Source of the DNA: Sequoia sempervirens
Lineage: Eukaryota; Streptophyta; Pinopsida; Cupressales; Cupressaceae
Reading direction: 5' to 3'
Assembly: GCA_007258455.2 (NCBI GenBank)
Contig: VDFB02193867.1
Coordinates: forward strand, 529,596,550 to 529,660,549
Length of the DNA: 64,000 bases
The notes below the pieces were generated by a model, which worked only from the letters and a program-made list of their open reading frames with translations, was not told the DNA's origin and did not search any database. Positions 33,353 to 46,613 of this stretch are shown here, piece after piece. The translations under genes and the position numbers were made by a program. The stretch's first letter is position 1. Every line of letters begins with the position of its first letter.

Positions 33353-34930
33353 GAGTGTAGTATGTTGAAATAGGCCATTCCTCCTATTGTTCAGGCTATG
33401 TCTTGGTGAGGCCTCATGTAACTTGAATTGTGGTAGCTTGATATACATAGTCTATTGATGCTAGGGTTCAATTTGTATGATTTTGAAAAAAGAAGCCAAC
33501 TGAGTAGAGTTATCAACATTATTCATAAATCATAAGAATTTGTTTAGTACACTAGCCATTTTGATGCCTTCTTGTAGTCTCAAACATTATTTTGTATCAT
33601 TGTTACATTGGTTTTCCAAGTGGTAGCTTAATATAGCTCCATAATACAAAATTTGGTTCATGTTGATTTTCACGTGAATCAAATCAAGTTGATGTGAAAA
33701 AAAACCATGAGACCATAGCTTGTGGTGCAGGAGTACCTAGGTCATGTAATTCCTTCAAAAGGATAAGTTGTCAAAAATGTATTTAATTCCATGTAATGAA
33801 AAAATTAAATGTAATCAAGGCATGAAAAAGCACAAAGTGTAATATTGTCAAAATGCTAAATATGTAAAAGAGAGAAAAAGAAGGAATGTGAAGAGACAAA
33901 ACAAGAAAATCAAGGAAGAGGAAGAGCCATAGGTCGTTCAAGGAAGATGAAGAGGTAGGTGATGGTTGGAAACTTCTTTAAAATCATTATAAAGGTTGAG
34001 CAAAGAGATCATTATATTCTGGAAGAATTAAATTAACAAAGAGATCCCTATTTTAGCTTATTTTTTGTGTTTTTCAGTTGTTTCTTAACTTGTACGGACT
34101 GTGCAAGAGTTTAGGGTTAAAATTTAGATTTTTTCTATTAGGTTGGGGAATCACCATTTTTTTCATCCATTTGGGAAGGATTCCAATAAATTTAATGTTT
34201 CTTTGAGCATTCTTCTTATGGCTCGGTCTGAAATCTTGTGCATTGAGTTTTGAGAGTCTTATAAGGCATTTCCACACTACTCCACCAATGTAGGTCAAGT
34301 AGATTGGTGGAGTAGATTAGGGATAGGTTATTTGTTATGTTTTGATGTTTTTGAGTGGAGGAAAAAGCAAGAATACCTTGAAGGAGTTGCTGCTACACAG
34401 GGAATTTTGAGTTTTCCAGTCAAAATGAACAGTTTCCAGCATGACAGTGGAGAAAGAACAAGTGCATGGGTTAGAAGATATTTAAAAATGCCTTTTAGAA
34501 TGTATTTTGACATGTTCCAATGGTTGGCTAGAGGTTTTGAGGTTTGCATGTAGCCTATACAAGAAACCCTCATTGATTTTTGAGTTTTTCACCCTTTTTA
34601 AACAAAGGTTTGTCAATATACTATCAAAAGGAGTCTTTTAATCCCTGAAAATGGATAAATTGGGAGTTTTTTGTTATGTCTAATGACTTTTTTTAGGTTT
34701 TAAGTGTTTTGGGAATGTTTGAATGGGGTCTTCTTTGAAAATCAGGCCTATTTTAGTAGCCTTTTTTACAGCGTTCAGACTAAAAACTTCTTATTTCTTC
34801 AATATAAGTTATTCTGAGTTTTTAATATGAGGACATGGGCATTAGGAGGTCTCTAAAAGTGTTTTGGATCTTGGGTTTTGAAACTAGTGTGTTTGGTTTA
34901 CCTGATTTAGGGCATGAATGTATCATTAAG
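33353..34930 (+). repeat. Non-coding; second copy of the 28560-31500 repeat family (33700-34900)
   Basis: See the parallels listed for 28560-31500. The ORF pair at 34328-34573 on opposite strands covers conserved repeat sequence and is not a recognisable protein. Confidence 0.45.
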
Positions 34931-35524
34931 AAGTAGTGCCTTGACTACTCGGAGAATAGAAGTTTGACCTAACAGTGATCGGTGAGTTGATTTTGGGATA
35001 ATGTTGTCTAAGTGATAGTGTTAGGGATGTATGGAGTCTTGGATAGGGTTTAGGAGTGAGATATGTTGTTTTGATAGTTGGACAATGAGGAGACTTGGTG
35101 TAAAATAATACATGAAATTGTAAGTTCAGTCAAAACAAAGTTAAGAGAGAAAGTTCTTGATTTGTAGTAGTTGTAATAATGATGTTCATAGTGCTTGATG
35201 GTCTGGTAAAAGTCTGAAATCCAATTGTAATGATGGATTGACTATTTGGGACAAGTTGAATGAATTGATTGAATGGAAGAGTGCCTTGTTGAAAATGGTG
35301 TTTTTGAAATGCATGTTGATCTAATTGATTGAATCAAAGTTTTCTAAAATGGTTTTTTGCTTTGAATGAGCCAATTGGAATACAAATTTGTGGAAGGATG
35401 ACAATGATAAGAGAATTTATGGGATGAAAAGTAGATTTCAAGAATGCTGAAATTTTGTTTGATCTTCTCCAAGATGAGTTTGGGACAAGATTCCTAAGTT
35501 GTTGAGTGGTTTGGAAATCTTTCT
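34931..35524. other. Non-coding, AT-rich
   Basis: I see nothing that I can support here. Confidence 0.4.
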
Positions 35525-36655
35525 ATTGCATTAGCTTGTTGCTTAATATTATGCTTTTATTGTGATTTTTCCAAGCATCCATATAAGTCCCAAAGCCCGT
35601 CCAAATCCAGCAGTGCAGGTAATGAACTATTTGATAAAATACTTTGATAGACATGTATGAAAAATGTGTTAGCATAGACAAGGCAGTGAACTCTTTGAAA
35701 AAATGACTCAAAGAAATGTGGTTTCATGGTGATGGAATGGCATGACAAATGCCATGAAAAGGTTTCTTATGGATTGCTGCCATTCCATCGTACCATTGAG
35801 ACCACATTTTTGTAAGCCAAATAGTTTGTTGCCTTTTCTATGCTATATTGATTATTAGCATGTTTTGATAGATTTTTTCCAAGCATCCATAGCTGAAGCA
35901 CCTATTTTAGGATTTTAGCCATAGCAACAAGGTAAACCGCTTGATAAAATGCTTTGCAACATGCGATAAATGTAGTACATAGACAAGGCATCTAACTATT
36001 TGAAAAATGCCTCAAAGAAATGTGGTCCGCGCGGTGATGAATGCCATGACAACACAATCACTTTTCTAACAGAAAGAGCTCATCACTAGGAATTATATTT
36101 CTTTGAGGAATTTCAAACAGCTCATTCCCTTGTCTATGCTATTGCTTACTATTATGCTATGATATATTTTTTCTAAGCATCCATAGCTTGTTCAAAAGCA
36201 CCTGTGTTAGGCTTTTAGCCATAGCAGCAAGGCAACGAACTGTTTGATAAAATGCTTCATAGATGGGCAAAAAATGTTAGCATACAAGGCGTTGAACTCA
36301 AAATGCCCCCAAAGAAATGAGGTCTCATGCATGGAACAAATGATAACCGTTACTTGATTGTCATGTAGTATCTGATCGTCATGAGACCTCATTTCTTTTG
36401 AGGCATTTTTTTCAAAGAGTTCACTATCAATATTGCTTACTATTATGCTTTTGATAGATTTTTTCCAAGTATCCATAGCTTGTCTGGAAGTTAATTTGTT
36501 TTAGGCTTTTCGCCATAGCAACAAGGCAGTGAACTATTTGATAAAATTCTTTGGTAGACATGTATGAAAAATGTGGTAGCATAGACAAGGTAATGAACTG
36601 CTTGAAAAAATGCCTCAAAGAAAGGTGGTCTCATAGAATGCCATGACAACCAAAT
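35525..36655 (+). repeat. Tandem repeat, unit about 300 bp, four copies
   Basis: Each unit has ATTATGCTTTTGATAGATTT, TCCAAGCATCCATAGCTTGT, GCCATAGCAGCAAGGC, TTGATAAAATGCTTTG and ATGCCTCAAAGAAATG in that order. The TTTTTCCAAGCATCC element occurs near 35565, 35875, 36168 and 36460. Short ORFs on the minus strand repeat the same peptide and are shadows. Unit three contains an inverted piece (CATGAGACCTCATTTCTTTT near 36379). Confidence 0.9.
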
Positions 36656-37290
36656 GCAATGAAGTTGTTTCCTAGTTATTAGTTATGCAATGTAAGCAAT
36701 TGTGTTAATCGCTAGGTTGACTTTGTAAAACTATATTGTAATTGAAATTTGCCATCTATCGCATCTAGTTATTAGTTGGTGAAATGTGAAGCAATGCTTT
36801 GAGTTTGAAAGATGTGCAATGTAATGTAATCAATGTTATGAATATAACCATAAAAATTTATTTTTACTAAGTTACCGTTCATTTTTAGTCTGAATTGAAT
36901 CAGAACCCATCACGGCCAGTGAGGATTTATTTGGGTTGGGTTTGTTTTGGTTTGTAATACAAACATATAAAAATTAGAAATATATATACATATTTGCAAC
37001 AGAATCGCCTGCATTACACCACCATATTAATAGTCAAATATAGTAAAAAATACACCACGCCTTCATAGTCAAATATTAAATATTAGTGGAGCACTAATTT
37101 ATGATACAAAATTATAAATTAAAAGTTCAACATAAAAATGCCGCGTTTATAAATCAACCATTATTGATCATTGACTAACTGAAAAGTGTGAACATTTTTC
37201 ATGTGAAGGAAAAACAAGAAAAACAAGTATATATAATTATTTACATTGTGAAAGAGCCAAAACCTTTTTCTTGCAGATCATAGAAGAATC
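36656..37290. other. Non-coding; dispersed repeat at 36755-36850
   Basis: 36755-36850 is the inverse of 10820-10910 (AGTTATTAGTTGGTGAAATG ... GAAAGATGTGCAATGTAATG). A third relative is at 38860-38950. Confidence 0.5.
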
Positions 37291-37566
37291 TCAGTGATTT
37301 TTTGGGTGTCCTTGCCTTGGAACGAAACTATCTCGAGCCATGAATGATTGACCAGGAACTGTGAGAAATAAATAAGATAAATCATGCAACTTACATTGCA
37401 ATTTCTTTCCTTGGGAAAAGGGTAAAGTTTTCTTTTCAGGGAGAATCTCCTTTAGAGTTTGAACACATTGATAATTTTCTGACATAGACTGAAATAATAT
37501 GTCATCTAGGTTTGAAGCTTTAGGTAGAATAATGGTTTTTAAAATTTTGTTCAAATTAAGATGCAA
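37291..37566 (-). CDS. Unrecognised 91-codon ORF, possibly an exon-like remnant
   Basis: The translation (KEILPEKKTLPFSQGKKLQC, then LHDLSYLFLTVPGQSFMARD) has protein-like composition with ordered hydrophobic and charged residues, unlike the AT-driven ORFs nearby. I recognise no family and see no partner exon. Low confidence that it is or was a gene. Confidence 0.2.
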   Translation of the reverse strand: MHLNLNKILKTIILPKASNLDDILFQSMSENYQCVQTLKEILPEKKTLPFSQGKKLQCKLHDLSYLFLTVPGQSFMARDSFVPRQGHPKNH

Positions 37567-39263
37567 GCTTCCTCCTTAGGGAAGAGAAGGCCATCAAACC
37601 TAACACCTTATGCAACACTTCTAAGTTCTTTGCTGATGCGATTAGATGCAAAGTTTCAAAATAGGCACATATATAACTCACCCAGGGACTATCATTGCAT
37701 CAAATTAAAAAAATTCAATCCTTTATGGTCTAGACAAGAGAAGTATGGAGTAGTGTTCCAATGCTAAAGTCTTATTGTGAATCTCTTTGCTATGAGTGGT
37801 TCAAAAATGAGGAATCTATCTTCTGCACTAAATGAGAAATATTCACAATATGTGCTAGGAAGGAATAAGTCTATAGATCGAGTACAAGAATCCAAGAATT
37901 GCAAAATTGGTTTACGCTTGACTTCCACATACAAATTTTCACTCTTTCATGTTCACATAAGTCAAAGTATATATGTGCGTAAGTTGTAAAGTATACACTG
38001 AATACACGTAACTCATATCTATTGAACCATGAATTTATAATGCAAATATGGACACCATTGATAAAAAATATTTGTATTAAAGAAAATAGCTATGTACGAT
38101 ACATCAATATATGTTGATATAAGTATAAAATATAGTTAAACAGCCACATAGGGCTACAAGAATGCCATAGGCATACAATGTCAAATATATCCAATACAAA
38201 AATATGTACAGTACTCTAGGTAGTACAATGTGGCCTGTGATTCAAAAAATTCATTTCTTCCATGCTCTAGTTCAAATACATAATTTTATTTCCCTTGCTT
38301 GGCGATCCGATGGCGATAAGTTTGTCACTTGTTTCTATTGTGCTCAAGGAGGCCTGTTCTCCTAGTGTTTAGCCCCGTGAAGTTTCAACTATTACAATAA
38401 GAAGTAAAGACATTAATATATATAGAAATATACTATAAAAATTGATATATTTAATAAAATAATCACTTTCAATATCCATCTCACAATCACCTCTCTCGAT
38501 GTAAATATTTCAATATGGCTGTCGAGGCATGCCTGCTCCATAAACCATCCAAATAGGAATTAAACTACAAATCAATAATGGTTCAATTACCTGAACTAGT
38601 TCTTTAATATCTATAACAACGAAATTAAAATTAGTAATTTTCTCATACCTCTATCAAAGCTATCAAGGATTGTGGTAGGAGGAAACACTCAATATCCATT
38701 TCCTTGTAACGCTTAGCTGTTTTGGCCACCAACATCTAAAAATAAAACAAAAAATTATTCAATCACAAAAAAGTTACAATAGCGATCCACGTGATGACTT
38801 ATAATGTATGAGATCTAATGAACAAAATTTTGAGTACAAGTATTAAACATATATATTTTTGATTATTAGTTATCAAATTTGAAGTAATGCTTTGATTTTG
38901 AATGATCTGTGTAATGCAACATAAGGTCAACAATATGAATATAAACTACACAAATCTACTAAACTTAGAATTCATTACTTAAATTCTCTTTAAATTCTAT
39001 ATTACCTCGCGGAACGTTTGATCAAATCTATCGCACTAGGAGGTGCCTTTGAAACCCAACATCACCCTATTCAACATCCAAAAATAACATATTAAAGTCA
39101 CCATTCATAAGACAATGCTATTAACATGTAATAAATTTATAATTATTTACTAGTTATACCTCCCACCGATAGGTAAAATGTGAAAATAAGTGGTATGGAT
39201 GACTGTGTATCTAGTCTCAGATCAGGACCTTCCTACAATTTTATTAAATAATAAACTAATTTG
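37567..39263. other. Non-coding or highly decayed, AT-rich
   Basis: Two short plus-strand ORFs (37561-37767, 37777-37989) have no recognisable content. 38860-38950 is a dispersed-repeat relative. Nothing else is supportable. Confidence 0.35.
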
Positions 39264-39760
39264 TTAATCTTGTATTTTGCCATCAAAATTTAATAAATTA
39301 AATTCAATGAACATGCTGAATTTTACCTGAGTGTCAATGCCATATGCATCATGCAAAATGTCGGCCGTCCTCTCCATCCCCGTAGATGCATACGGATTAG
39401 GCTGCGTAGTAGCATATGGATCCTGCGTAGTACCCTCCTGAGTGCCGGTATGGTCATACAAACAAGTCACCCCGCAAGATTGACACACATGGGTTCAAAG
39501 GCAACCACCAAGACTTCGGATGGTGCTGTACAATAGGGCTAGTGTGCTGGATGACACTCTGGGTCAAAGTTGTGATCGCCTGCAATGTCTCTATGTCGGC
39601 ACTCTTCTTCGCAATGGCAGGCATCACAATCTACTCACGAGGCGGCTTAGCGAGAGGTCGCCTTTCCACGAGGGATTCGGGTCAGGCACTGTGCCTATCC
39701 TGAGCCGACCCCCCACCTCTCCCCTGGAACTCCCTCATATCAAAATAATTTTGGATTTGG
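39264..39760 (-). pseudogene. Locally GC-rich minus-strand coding-like remnant
   Basis: This about 450-bp patch is clearly richer in G+C than its surroundings and has codon-like texture on the minus strand. One frame reads MREFQGRGGGSAQDRHSA, then VERRPLAKPPRE, then IVMPAIAKKSADIETLQAIT and TLTQSVIQHTSPIVQHHP; a second frame continues with DPYATTQPNPYASTGMERTA. Frameshifts separate these. The family is not recognised; a transposon-encoded protein is likely from context. Confidence 0.35.
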
Positions 39761-40687
39761 TTCAATACGAACTCACTATATAGTCTCCTAAGAAAATATT
39801 GGGGACTTCAATTATTGGCATGATAAAATCAAAGACCATATACCATCTTTCATAAAACGGTTCTTAATCTATTGGTGGTGGCACCAACAATAGGAAACCT
39901 CTTGCATTGAGGGTAGATTTTGATTTGTTTTAGGGTCATGAATAGAGAGCACAAATACCTTTAGTAATTAAATCTTTTACTTGTTTATATGATAATTTTC
40001 AGATAATATGTTCTTAAGAACCGCTTCCTATCTTGCCATATCCATATTTGTTACATTGTATCTACATTAATGCTATCTTCAATTAATTTTGTAAGCATTC
40101 TCAGGGCGCTGAAGCTATCTCGACTTCACTCAACCCACCGATAAGATCCTCGTTGTTTTCTATTGCTCCACTTACCTCACCTCTTCGTGAGTGTCAGGAG
40201 GGTATTGAGAGAATGGTGGGGGAGCTTGATTTTGTTGTTGAGGTTGATTTTGTTGAGGATTTTGTCGAGGATTTTTTGTTGAGGATTTTCCTCTTCTTCT
40301 CGTTGAGGATTTGCAGGATTTCCTACAAATTTAAAAAAAAAATCAAATTTAACCTAAAACAAACAAAATCAATTTCAAACTAACAAATAGCAAACAATAC
40401 TTACCTCCTGCATCTCTTCGTCATCGTGGCACCATATTTGCAAAGAAAATCCAACTCTTGTTGATGAAATTTGTAGAAATCCTTCCTCCTAGAACATGAG
40501 CACGAAAGTGAAGGTTTTTGGCTATGGGCAGAGCTAAGAAATAGTAAAAAGAAAATGATACAGATTTTACTTTTTTTTCTTTTAAAATCACATAACACGA
40601 GTGTGTTATAATGCCCTCATGCTATCTCTTTTCAATTTTTTTTTCCCATTTGGCCACAAAAGTGCAACCAACTTCATGCACCCACCC
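39761..40687. other. Non-coding; short GTTGAGGATTTT direct repeats
   Basis: GTTGAGG/GTCGAGGATTTT occurs four times at 40236-40312. The near-palindrome AACACGAGTGTGTT is near 40595. No gene supported. Confidence 0.4.
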
Positions 40688-41785
40688 ACATCTTTGTTCA
40701 AATGCCTGATGTGTGGGTAAATCTAGCACATGTTTACTTTGCACAAGGATGGTTTGCATTTGTAGTGAAAATGTATCAAAATTATTTGAGGAAATTCTAT
40801 TTTGGCACTGACAACCAAATTTTATTATATTTAGCTTGAACATATTATGAAGCAAAACAGTGGAAAGATTGTAAAAGAATATTATTAAGAGAAATGAATT
40901 TGGCACCCTCAAATTACATGTTACGCTTTGATGTTTGGGTTTCAATGCAAAAGTTTTCAACTTCAATATTTCAAAAGAAAAAACATACAACTGATGAGGT
41001 TTGTCAAGCAGTGTTAGAATTAATCAATACACTCTATGTGTTTAGCCAACTATCAATTGTGGAAAGCCCTCATACATGTGGCTTTGATGAGAAGAAAATA
41101 GAGTTGTATGTTGAATACTGTAAACATTTGCTTGATGCTGCCAAAGTTCATAGAGAAGTAGCAGAACGTGAAGAGTAGCAAAGCCATCAAAAGTTGGGAG
41201 TAGCATGCCAACTTGTCTTGGCTAATGAAGCAAATGAAAATCTGATGAAGAACAAAGGATTCAAATGGAAATGAGAAAACAAGAAGAACTTTGGTGGGAG
41301 ATGCACAACAAGAGGAGCAATTTGAACATGTAAAGGAATTTTGGAAGAGTAAGCATAAGGATAGGGATGATGACGATGATGAGGCTAGTTATTTTGAGAA
41401 GAAATGAAAGAAGGAAAAAAAGAAAGATAAGAATGATAAGGACCACACAACTTATGATTCTTATATGGAGGAACCTGATGTTTCCATTTAAGATGAGGCA
41501 AAATATATGAGTGATAAGGAAACAAGATGATGCAAAAAATTCCTAAGATCTTCTTGTAGCTCCAGGTCTAGAAGACTTTAATGATGGCAAGAAAAAATCT
41601 CCAGTTTCAACAAAATCATGAAGGATACATACATACGTTGATTTTGAAGATGATGAACCAATGTAGAAACATAATCCGAGAGAAGATGATACATATGATG
41701 ATGATGTCTAGGCTTATTGAACTTTAACCAAACCTAACCATTATAGAAATAGATTCAAAGAGAAGATGATGATTTCAATGACGAT
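40688..41785 (+). pseudogene. CTR9: CTR9 (VIP6/ELF8) pseudogene, C-terminal half (copy B)
   Basis: Begins IFVQMPDVWVNLAHVYFAQG (40688-40748), continues MYQNYLRKFYFGTDNQILLY, a stop, TYYEAKQWKDCKRILLREMN, LAPSNYMLRFDVWVSMQKFS (40903-40962), a CGFDEKKIELYVEYCKHLLD block (41079-41140) and the Lys/Glu/Asp tail to about 41785. The order is colinear with plant CTR9, and no intron is seen over 1.1 kb. It supplies the part (40688-41103) that is missing from copy A. From 41104 it is essentially identical to copy A. Few stops before 41178, many in the tail. Paf1-complex function cannot be retained. Confidence 0.88.
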
Positions 41786-42033
41786 GGATAAGCTACCTCA
41801 ATATTTTAGTCAGTCAAATATGCTTTGTCCCTTCAAAATCCATTCAAAATAGTTAAATGAGATCTTAACAAAAACTTCAAATGAATCATCTATATGTTAT
41901 CTTTTAATTTTTCCTCTTTCTTGTTTTTGATGAGAAACCTATTTTAGTATTTATTTTAGAACATTTTCTATGTCCTTGAATGTATTATGCTTTATCTTTC
42001 TATCAAAGTCTAGATTAAAAGAACCTATAATTT

Positions 42034-43830
42034 TGTATCATAGATTTTTGGCGCTTGCTTTCTAGCTCTCCTAAGGTTTTTCACCTAGAAGGAGAAAGAT
42101 GGGCCAAAGATGCTTATGTTACATTCAAATTCAATGCAATATGAATAGAATAAGGATGTAATATGCCTAGATACAATGCTTGAATGCAATAAACGAATGA
42201 GATTAATTGACTAATGAATAGAAACTAAAGGAAAATAAATTGTTTGAAAACACATTGTGCATTATAAAATCACCTATGTAAATGAATAGAAAAATGCAAC
42301 AAAAGTGGATCAGATTGGAAGTGTGCACCTCAAACTTTGATGAGGACTGTAAATTGATGCTAGAATGTTGATGATGCTATTTTTCAAGCCTAGAAGGACT
42401 CATTTTCTATTCTGGGTGAATTAGTCCCAGTTCTGGTAAACTATGTCGAAACCCGTTTTTGACAAAAGGGTACTCAAAAATGCATAAAACTCAAAATTGA
42501 CCTTGTGGTGGGACTCATTCACCACCCATGGTGAATGATTCCACTTTTTAATTTTTTGATTTTCAAAGGTGGATTCTAAAGCTTCCAATCTACACTTTGA
42601 TGCCCTATAGGTGTCCATTTTTGAAACTATTAGATTCGGGTCTAAAAATCACTTTTTATTGATACTGACTTGAATAAAGAGGGGAATACTTTAGAAACCT
42701 TGTAACTTGATCTTCAATTATTTTAAAGCTTCCAAGATACCTAAATCTATAAACACATAAGACAAGAGAGAGAGAGATGTTGAATGTTAGGGCATGGGGG
42801 TTTTCCTTGGTCAAACCCCATTTAGGTAATTAAATAAAAATGATGAAATAAAATAATGAAACATGAAATAATGGAATGGATTACCTTTCCATGATGATTG
42901 ATCTTGAAATTTTGCAACATAACATGTAGAATCTACCCTTGAAAGTCTAAAAATTGATGTCTTGATGCCTTGAAATGATAAAACCCTAAGTTGCTTGACT
43001 TGAGAGAGAAGAATAATGAATGACAAGAGATAAGAGATGTGAAAATGAGTTAAAATACTTTTATTTATAGGAAATTCACCTTATTTTCCTATTAATTGGA
43101 TCCTTAAGGCTGACATGGAGAAAAATTAAACTTAAAACCTAATTTTTCTTGCTCAAAACCTCAAAAAATGGCTCAAATGGGACTCATTTGCCACTAATGG
43201 TGAATGGGTCCCACCTAGATAGTACTAATTCATCACTAATGGTGAATGGGTCCCACAGGGGCCATTTTTGCAAGCTAGAATACTGAGAAGTAAGAAAATT
43301 AGGCTTATATGATGACTGTCGATTATTTGATCAAATCATGCCTTGGGATGCACAATATGGGTTAATAGGGGCCTATTAGTGATGATGTAAATGTCAAATA
43401 GGGCTTGGGACACATAAATCAATGTGAAAGTGTGATTTAATATACTTTACTTGACACTAAAATGAGGTCCACATAGCTCAGAAAGGCACAAGAACCAATG
43501 TGAATGTGCAAAACACATTACAACACTAGTTTATCATTAAATTTAATTCAAGAACCTTCTACATTGATGTAATAATGTTATTAAACACATTTATAATGTT
43601 GAATTAGGGATAAATAGGTTAATTAAGTCTAGAAAAGCGTGAAAATCCTTTACAAGACTTTACAACACCTTTCCAAGACATTGTTAAAAGCATGTTATTC
43701 AACTTGCAAGGGTCTAACACCTAGTGTGGATGCATAAAATACCTCACAACATTAGATTAAGACCTCATTAAGTCCATTTTATCATGAATTAATCCCATGT
43801 CAAGCAAAGGGTCCTTTTTTCTATGGCACA
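42034..43830 (-). repeat. Left LTR of element B
   Basis: Contains palindromic motifs at 42396-42428, 42510-42544, 43179-43212 and 43221-43256. Nearly identical to 13766-14986 of copy A over its first two thirds. Confidence 0.85.
43179..43256. repeat. Two adjacent copies of the palindromic motif
   Basis: Same arrangement and sequence as 14909-14986; second copy reads AGTACTAATTCATC / GGTGAATGGGTCCC. Confidence 0.8.
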
Positions 43831-45140
43831 TTTAGCCCCCAATTTAGTGAAAGGATGAACTTGCTTCAAACTCACACTAAAATAGACATTGAAGAGAGAT
43901 CCTCATGCACAAATGTAGATGAAAAAGAATCACAAAGATCAAAGAAAGTTTCACGAGCCCCCAGGATCGAAGATCCTAAGTCAAGCCTCCAAGATACAAA
44001 ATCATGCAATGCCAGGAATGACAGATGGGGTGGAAAAGATGTACTCACTTTGGGCCGACAGGACTTATTGGTTGTTCACCGGGTGAGAAAGGACAATGGT
44101 ATACTCACTCTAGGGCTGCAAAACTAGTTGTCTGTGGGGTGAGAAATCACAAAAAGTAAGATACATATGCTAGTTGGTATGCACTCACAAACACAAAGGT
44201 AGCTATGGGGAAAAGTCATGCTGTTAGTTGGGCTTCTTGCTCAACTATGTCAAAGTTATACCCGTTGATAACTTTAACAAGGTTCCACAAAGAAAAAGGA
44301 AATGTAAATACTAAACAATATAGTAGTACATGCATGCAAGTTGTGTTATGCATGGTGGCCAAGAAATGCAATAATATAAAATGTAAAAATGTAATGTGAA
44401 AGATTTTTCAAAGGAGTCTTGTTCAGTTTATGCAAGGTCAGTCACTTTTGAAGCGTTGTTTCCAATGTCTCCAAGAGAGAACCAATCAAAGAATAGTATA
44501 TTCGCAACTTAGGGTATGCAGTGTATCGCATCAAACCACTAAGAGGAATGTAATATGCCGAGAAAGATCACACTTATGAAGGACATCACACCCAATGCCA
44601 TCCAAAAAGTGACGAATGCATCACGTAAATGAAAAAGCTACACTAAGAAGCATGAATGCACAATGAAATAATGGTAATGTATGCCCCCCACTTTAAAGGA
44701 ATTGCTACACATCATTTTGTGAAAAATTACTTGAAAGTAGAGAAGAAAAGAAAAAGAAAAAAAAGAAAACAAGACATGAGAGCCAACTTGGAAAGCCCTA
44801 TGCCAAGTCATATGTTTTGAAGTTAGGTTTTTTCATGTGAATGAAAATGAAAGAAAAATAAAGGGAGTATGTCACATGTGAGTCAACCTTAAGACATGAC
44901 ATTCACATCTCAAGCTTGCTCTTAAATGTTCATGAAAAGTTAACAAGTAGTTGAAAGAGACAACGATAAGTGACATACAAGGGATAAGGTTGTTTAACTC
45001 TATGCCCCCCACTTAGTGTAGGACAAGGGTGAGTCTAAAGTGGATGACGGTATGTTGCCTCTTGCAAGGGATGTGAAACATGTAATAGTGAGAATGCTAT
45101 GATCCTACAACTATTACATGGCAAGGAGCAGCAAGTAATG
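43831..45140. other. Untranslated 3' interior of element B
   Basis: The plus-strand ORFs at 43855-44127 and 44205-44399 are antisense to the element and are not conserved in copy A, so I do not call them. CCCCCCACTT blocks near 44684 and 45005 are extra polypurine-tract-like sites on the minus strand. Confidence 0.45.
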
Positions 45141-46265
45141 TTATTTATGTATTGATTTAGTATGTAACAAGGTTAAAGGTTTCTTAGCAAAATGATTGGT
45201 GATACTATGGATTTTGAGTGAAGTTTTATCAGATGGGTTCATGGCTATGAAAGGACAATCACGAAAACCATGAATTGGAAGAATGAGGGTGGGCGTATTG
45301 TGAGATTTTTTCTTAGTATACATAGGGTGATGATGAAGGGTTGAATTTATTTGGGCATCACGAGTGAGGATAGGAGAGAAAGGTTTGATTTGTTTTTTTG
45401 GTGTCACTAAGATAGCATTCTTATGTGCCATAATATCAACCCTAGGGGGAGGCCTAAAATTTTCATCACATGTCATAATTGAATTTGGAAAGATAGCTTC
45501 ATCGCTCATAGGAGGGGCGTCAAGAGAAGGATTACTAGGAGTTTCATGGTTACTAATGATTTGAATTTTGTACACAAATAGGTCTTCCCAAATGGTAGGG
45601 GCATCAAGAAAGGGAGGAATACGATTTTCATAAGTTTCACTAATGATATCTTCTAACACTAAGCAACCTTCTTCATATGTAGAGAAGATATTAGGAGAAG
45701 AAAGGGGTTGATTATCATGATTAGAAACATTTACAGTCTCATGATCTATGATTTTTTCTTGAGTGGGTGAGGTTATAGAAGAGAAGCTTTCAACATTGTC
45801 ATGATTCTCAATTAGTGTATCTTCTAGCACCAAAATACCTTCGTCACATGTAGGAGAGATATTGGGAGAAGAAGAACTATGATTATCATGAGTATTGATG
45901 CTTTCATCTACTTATTTCAAACCTTTAGTGGATGATCAAGGAGAGATGAAGTCATTAAGGGCTTCATCTAACATGTTCTATTCATCACTACTAAATGGTT
46001 TGGGGGATAAGTTGTTATTAATTTTGTTAGTTTTCTCATGACAAGCATTAGAGGATGAAGTGAGCGAGATAAAGTCTTGAAGAAATTCATCTAACTTGCC
46101 TACATCACCACTACTAAGAGGCTTAGATGAGAGGGTTGTTTCAAATTGAATCATTTGATGTGTTTTTTGATTGTTTATATGTGCTAATGTTTCCTCAATG
46201 TAAGTTGGTCTAAAAGGACTATGAAATAGAGTTGAAAATGGAACTTGTAAAATTCTAAATGCCAT
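45141..46265 (-). pseudogene. Broken repeat-containing ORF of element B (homolog of 16888-17721)
   Basis: The N-terminal part (46265 to 45978, MAFRILQVPFSTLFHSPFRP) is open for 95 codons and ends in two copies of the LS-KP-SS---LDE-L-DFIS module; the second is interrupted by the TAG that copy A also has. After two more stops the frame is open again from 45833 to 45141 (230 codons), ending KSIHK as in copy A. The shared TAG means it was present before the block was duplicated, or that it is tolerated. Function unknown; no known domain. Confidence 0.5.
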
Positions 46266-46579
46266 GAATGTAAAAAATTCTTAATATTTCTAATGATCTA
46301 AATGTATGAGAAGCTATGTAAAATGCAATGTAAATACATAGGATGCAATGCAACTTTTCAGATTTCAAACAAAGTAATTTATTGATGAAACTATGCAATG
46401 AAAGATTGGAAATGTAAATAAGAATTTTAACCATGCATGGAATGAGCTATTTGAAGTGAAATCTATTGAAATTCATGCTATAGAAATTCAACTAACTGAT
46501 ATATATAGGTTAAGGCACAAAATAGAAGACTAAAAATAAATTTCTAAATTCTATAAAATGTTGTTTTAGGGGGTCAAAA

Positions 46580-46613
46580 GGGACTGATTCGCCCAAGGTG
46601 GCAAATGAGTCCC
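46580..46613. repeat. Palindromic motif in element interior
   Basis: Same as 18328-18361: GGGACTGATTCGCC / GGCAAATGAGTCCC. Confidence 0.75.

Noticed and set aside
31765..36655. Tandem repeats considered as CRISPR or satellite centromere
   Set aside because: Units are too long and contiguous for CRISPR and the genome is eukaryotic; copy number is too low to call a centromeric satellite.
43855..44399. Plus-strand ORFs inside element B
   Set aside because: Antisense to the element, and the frame is not preserved in copy A.
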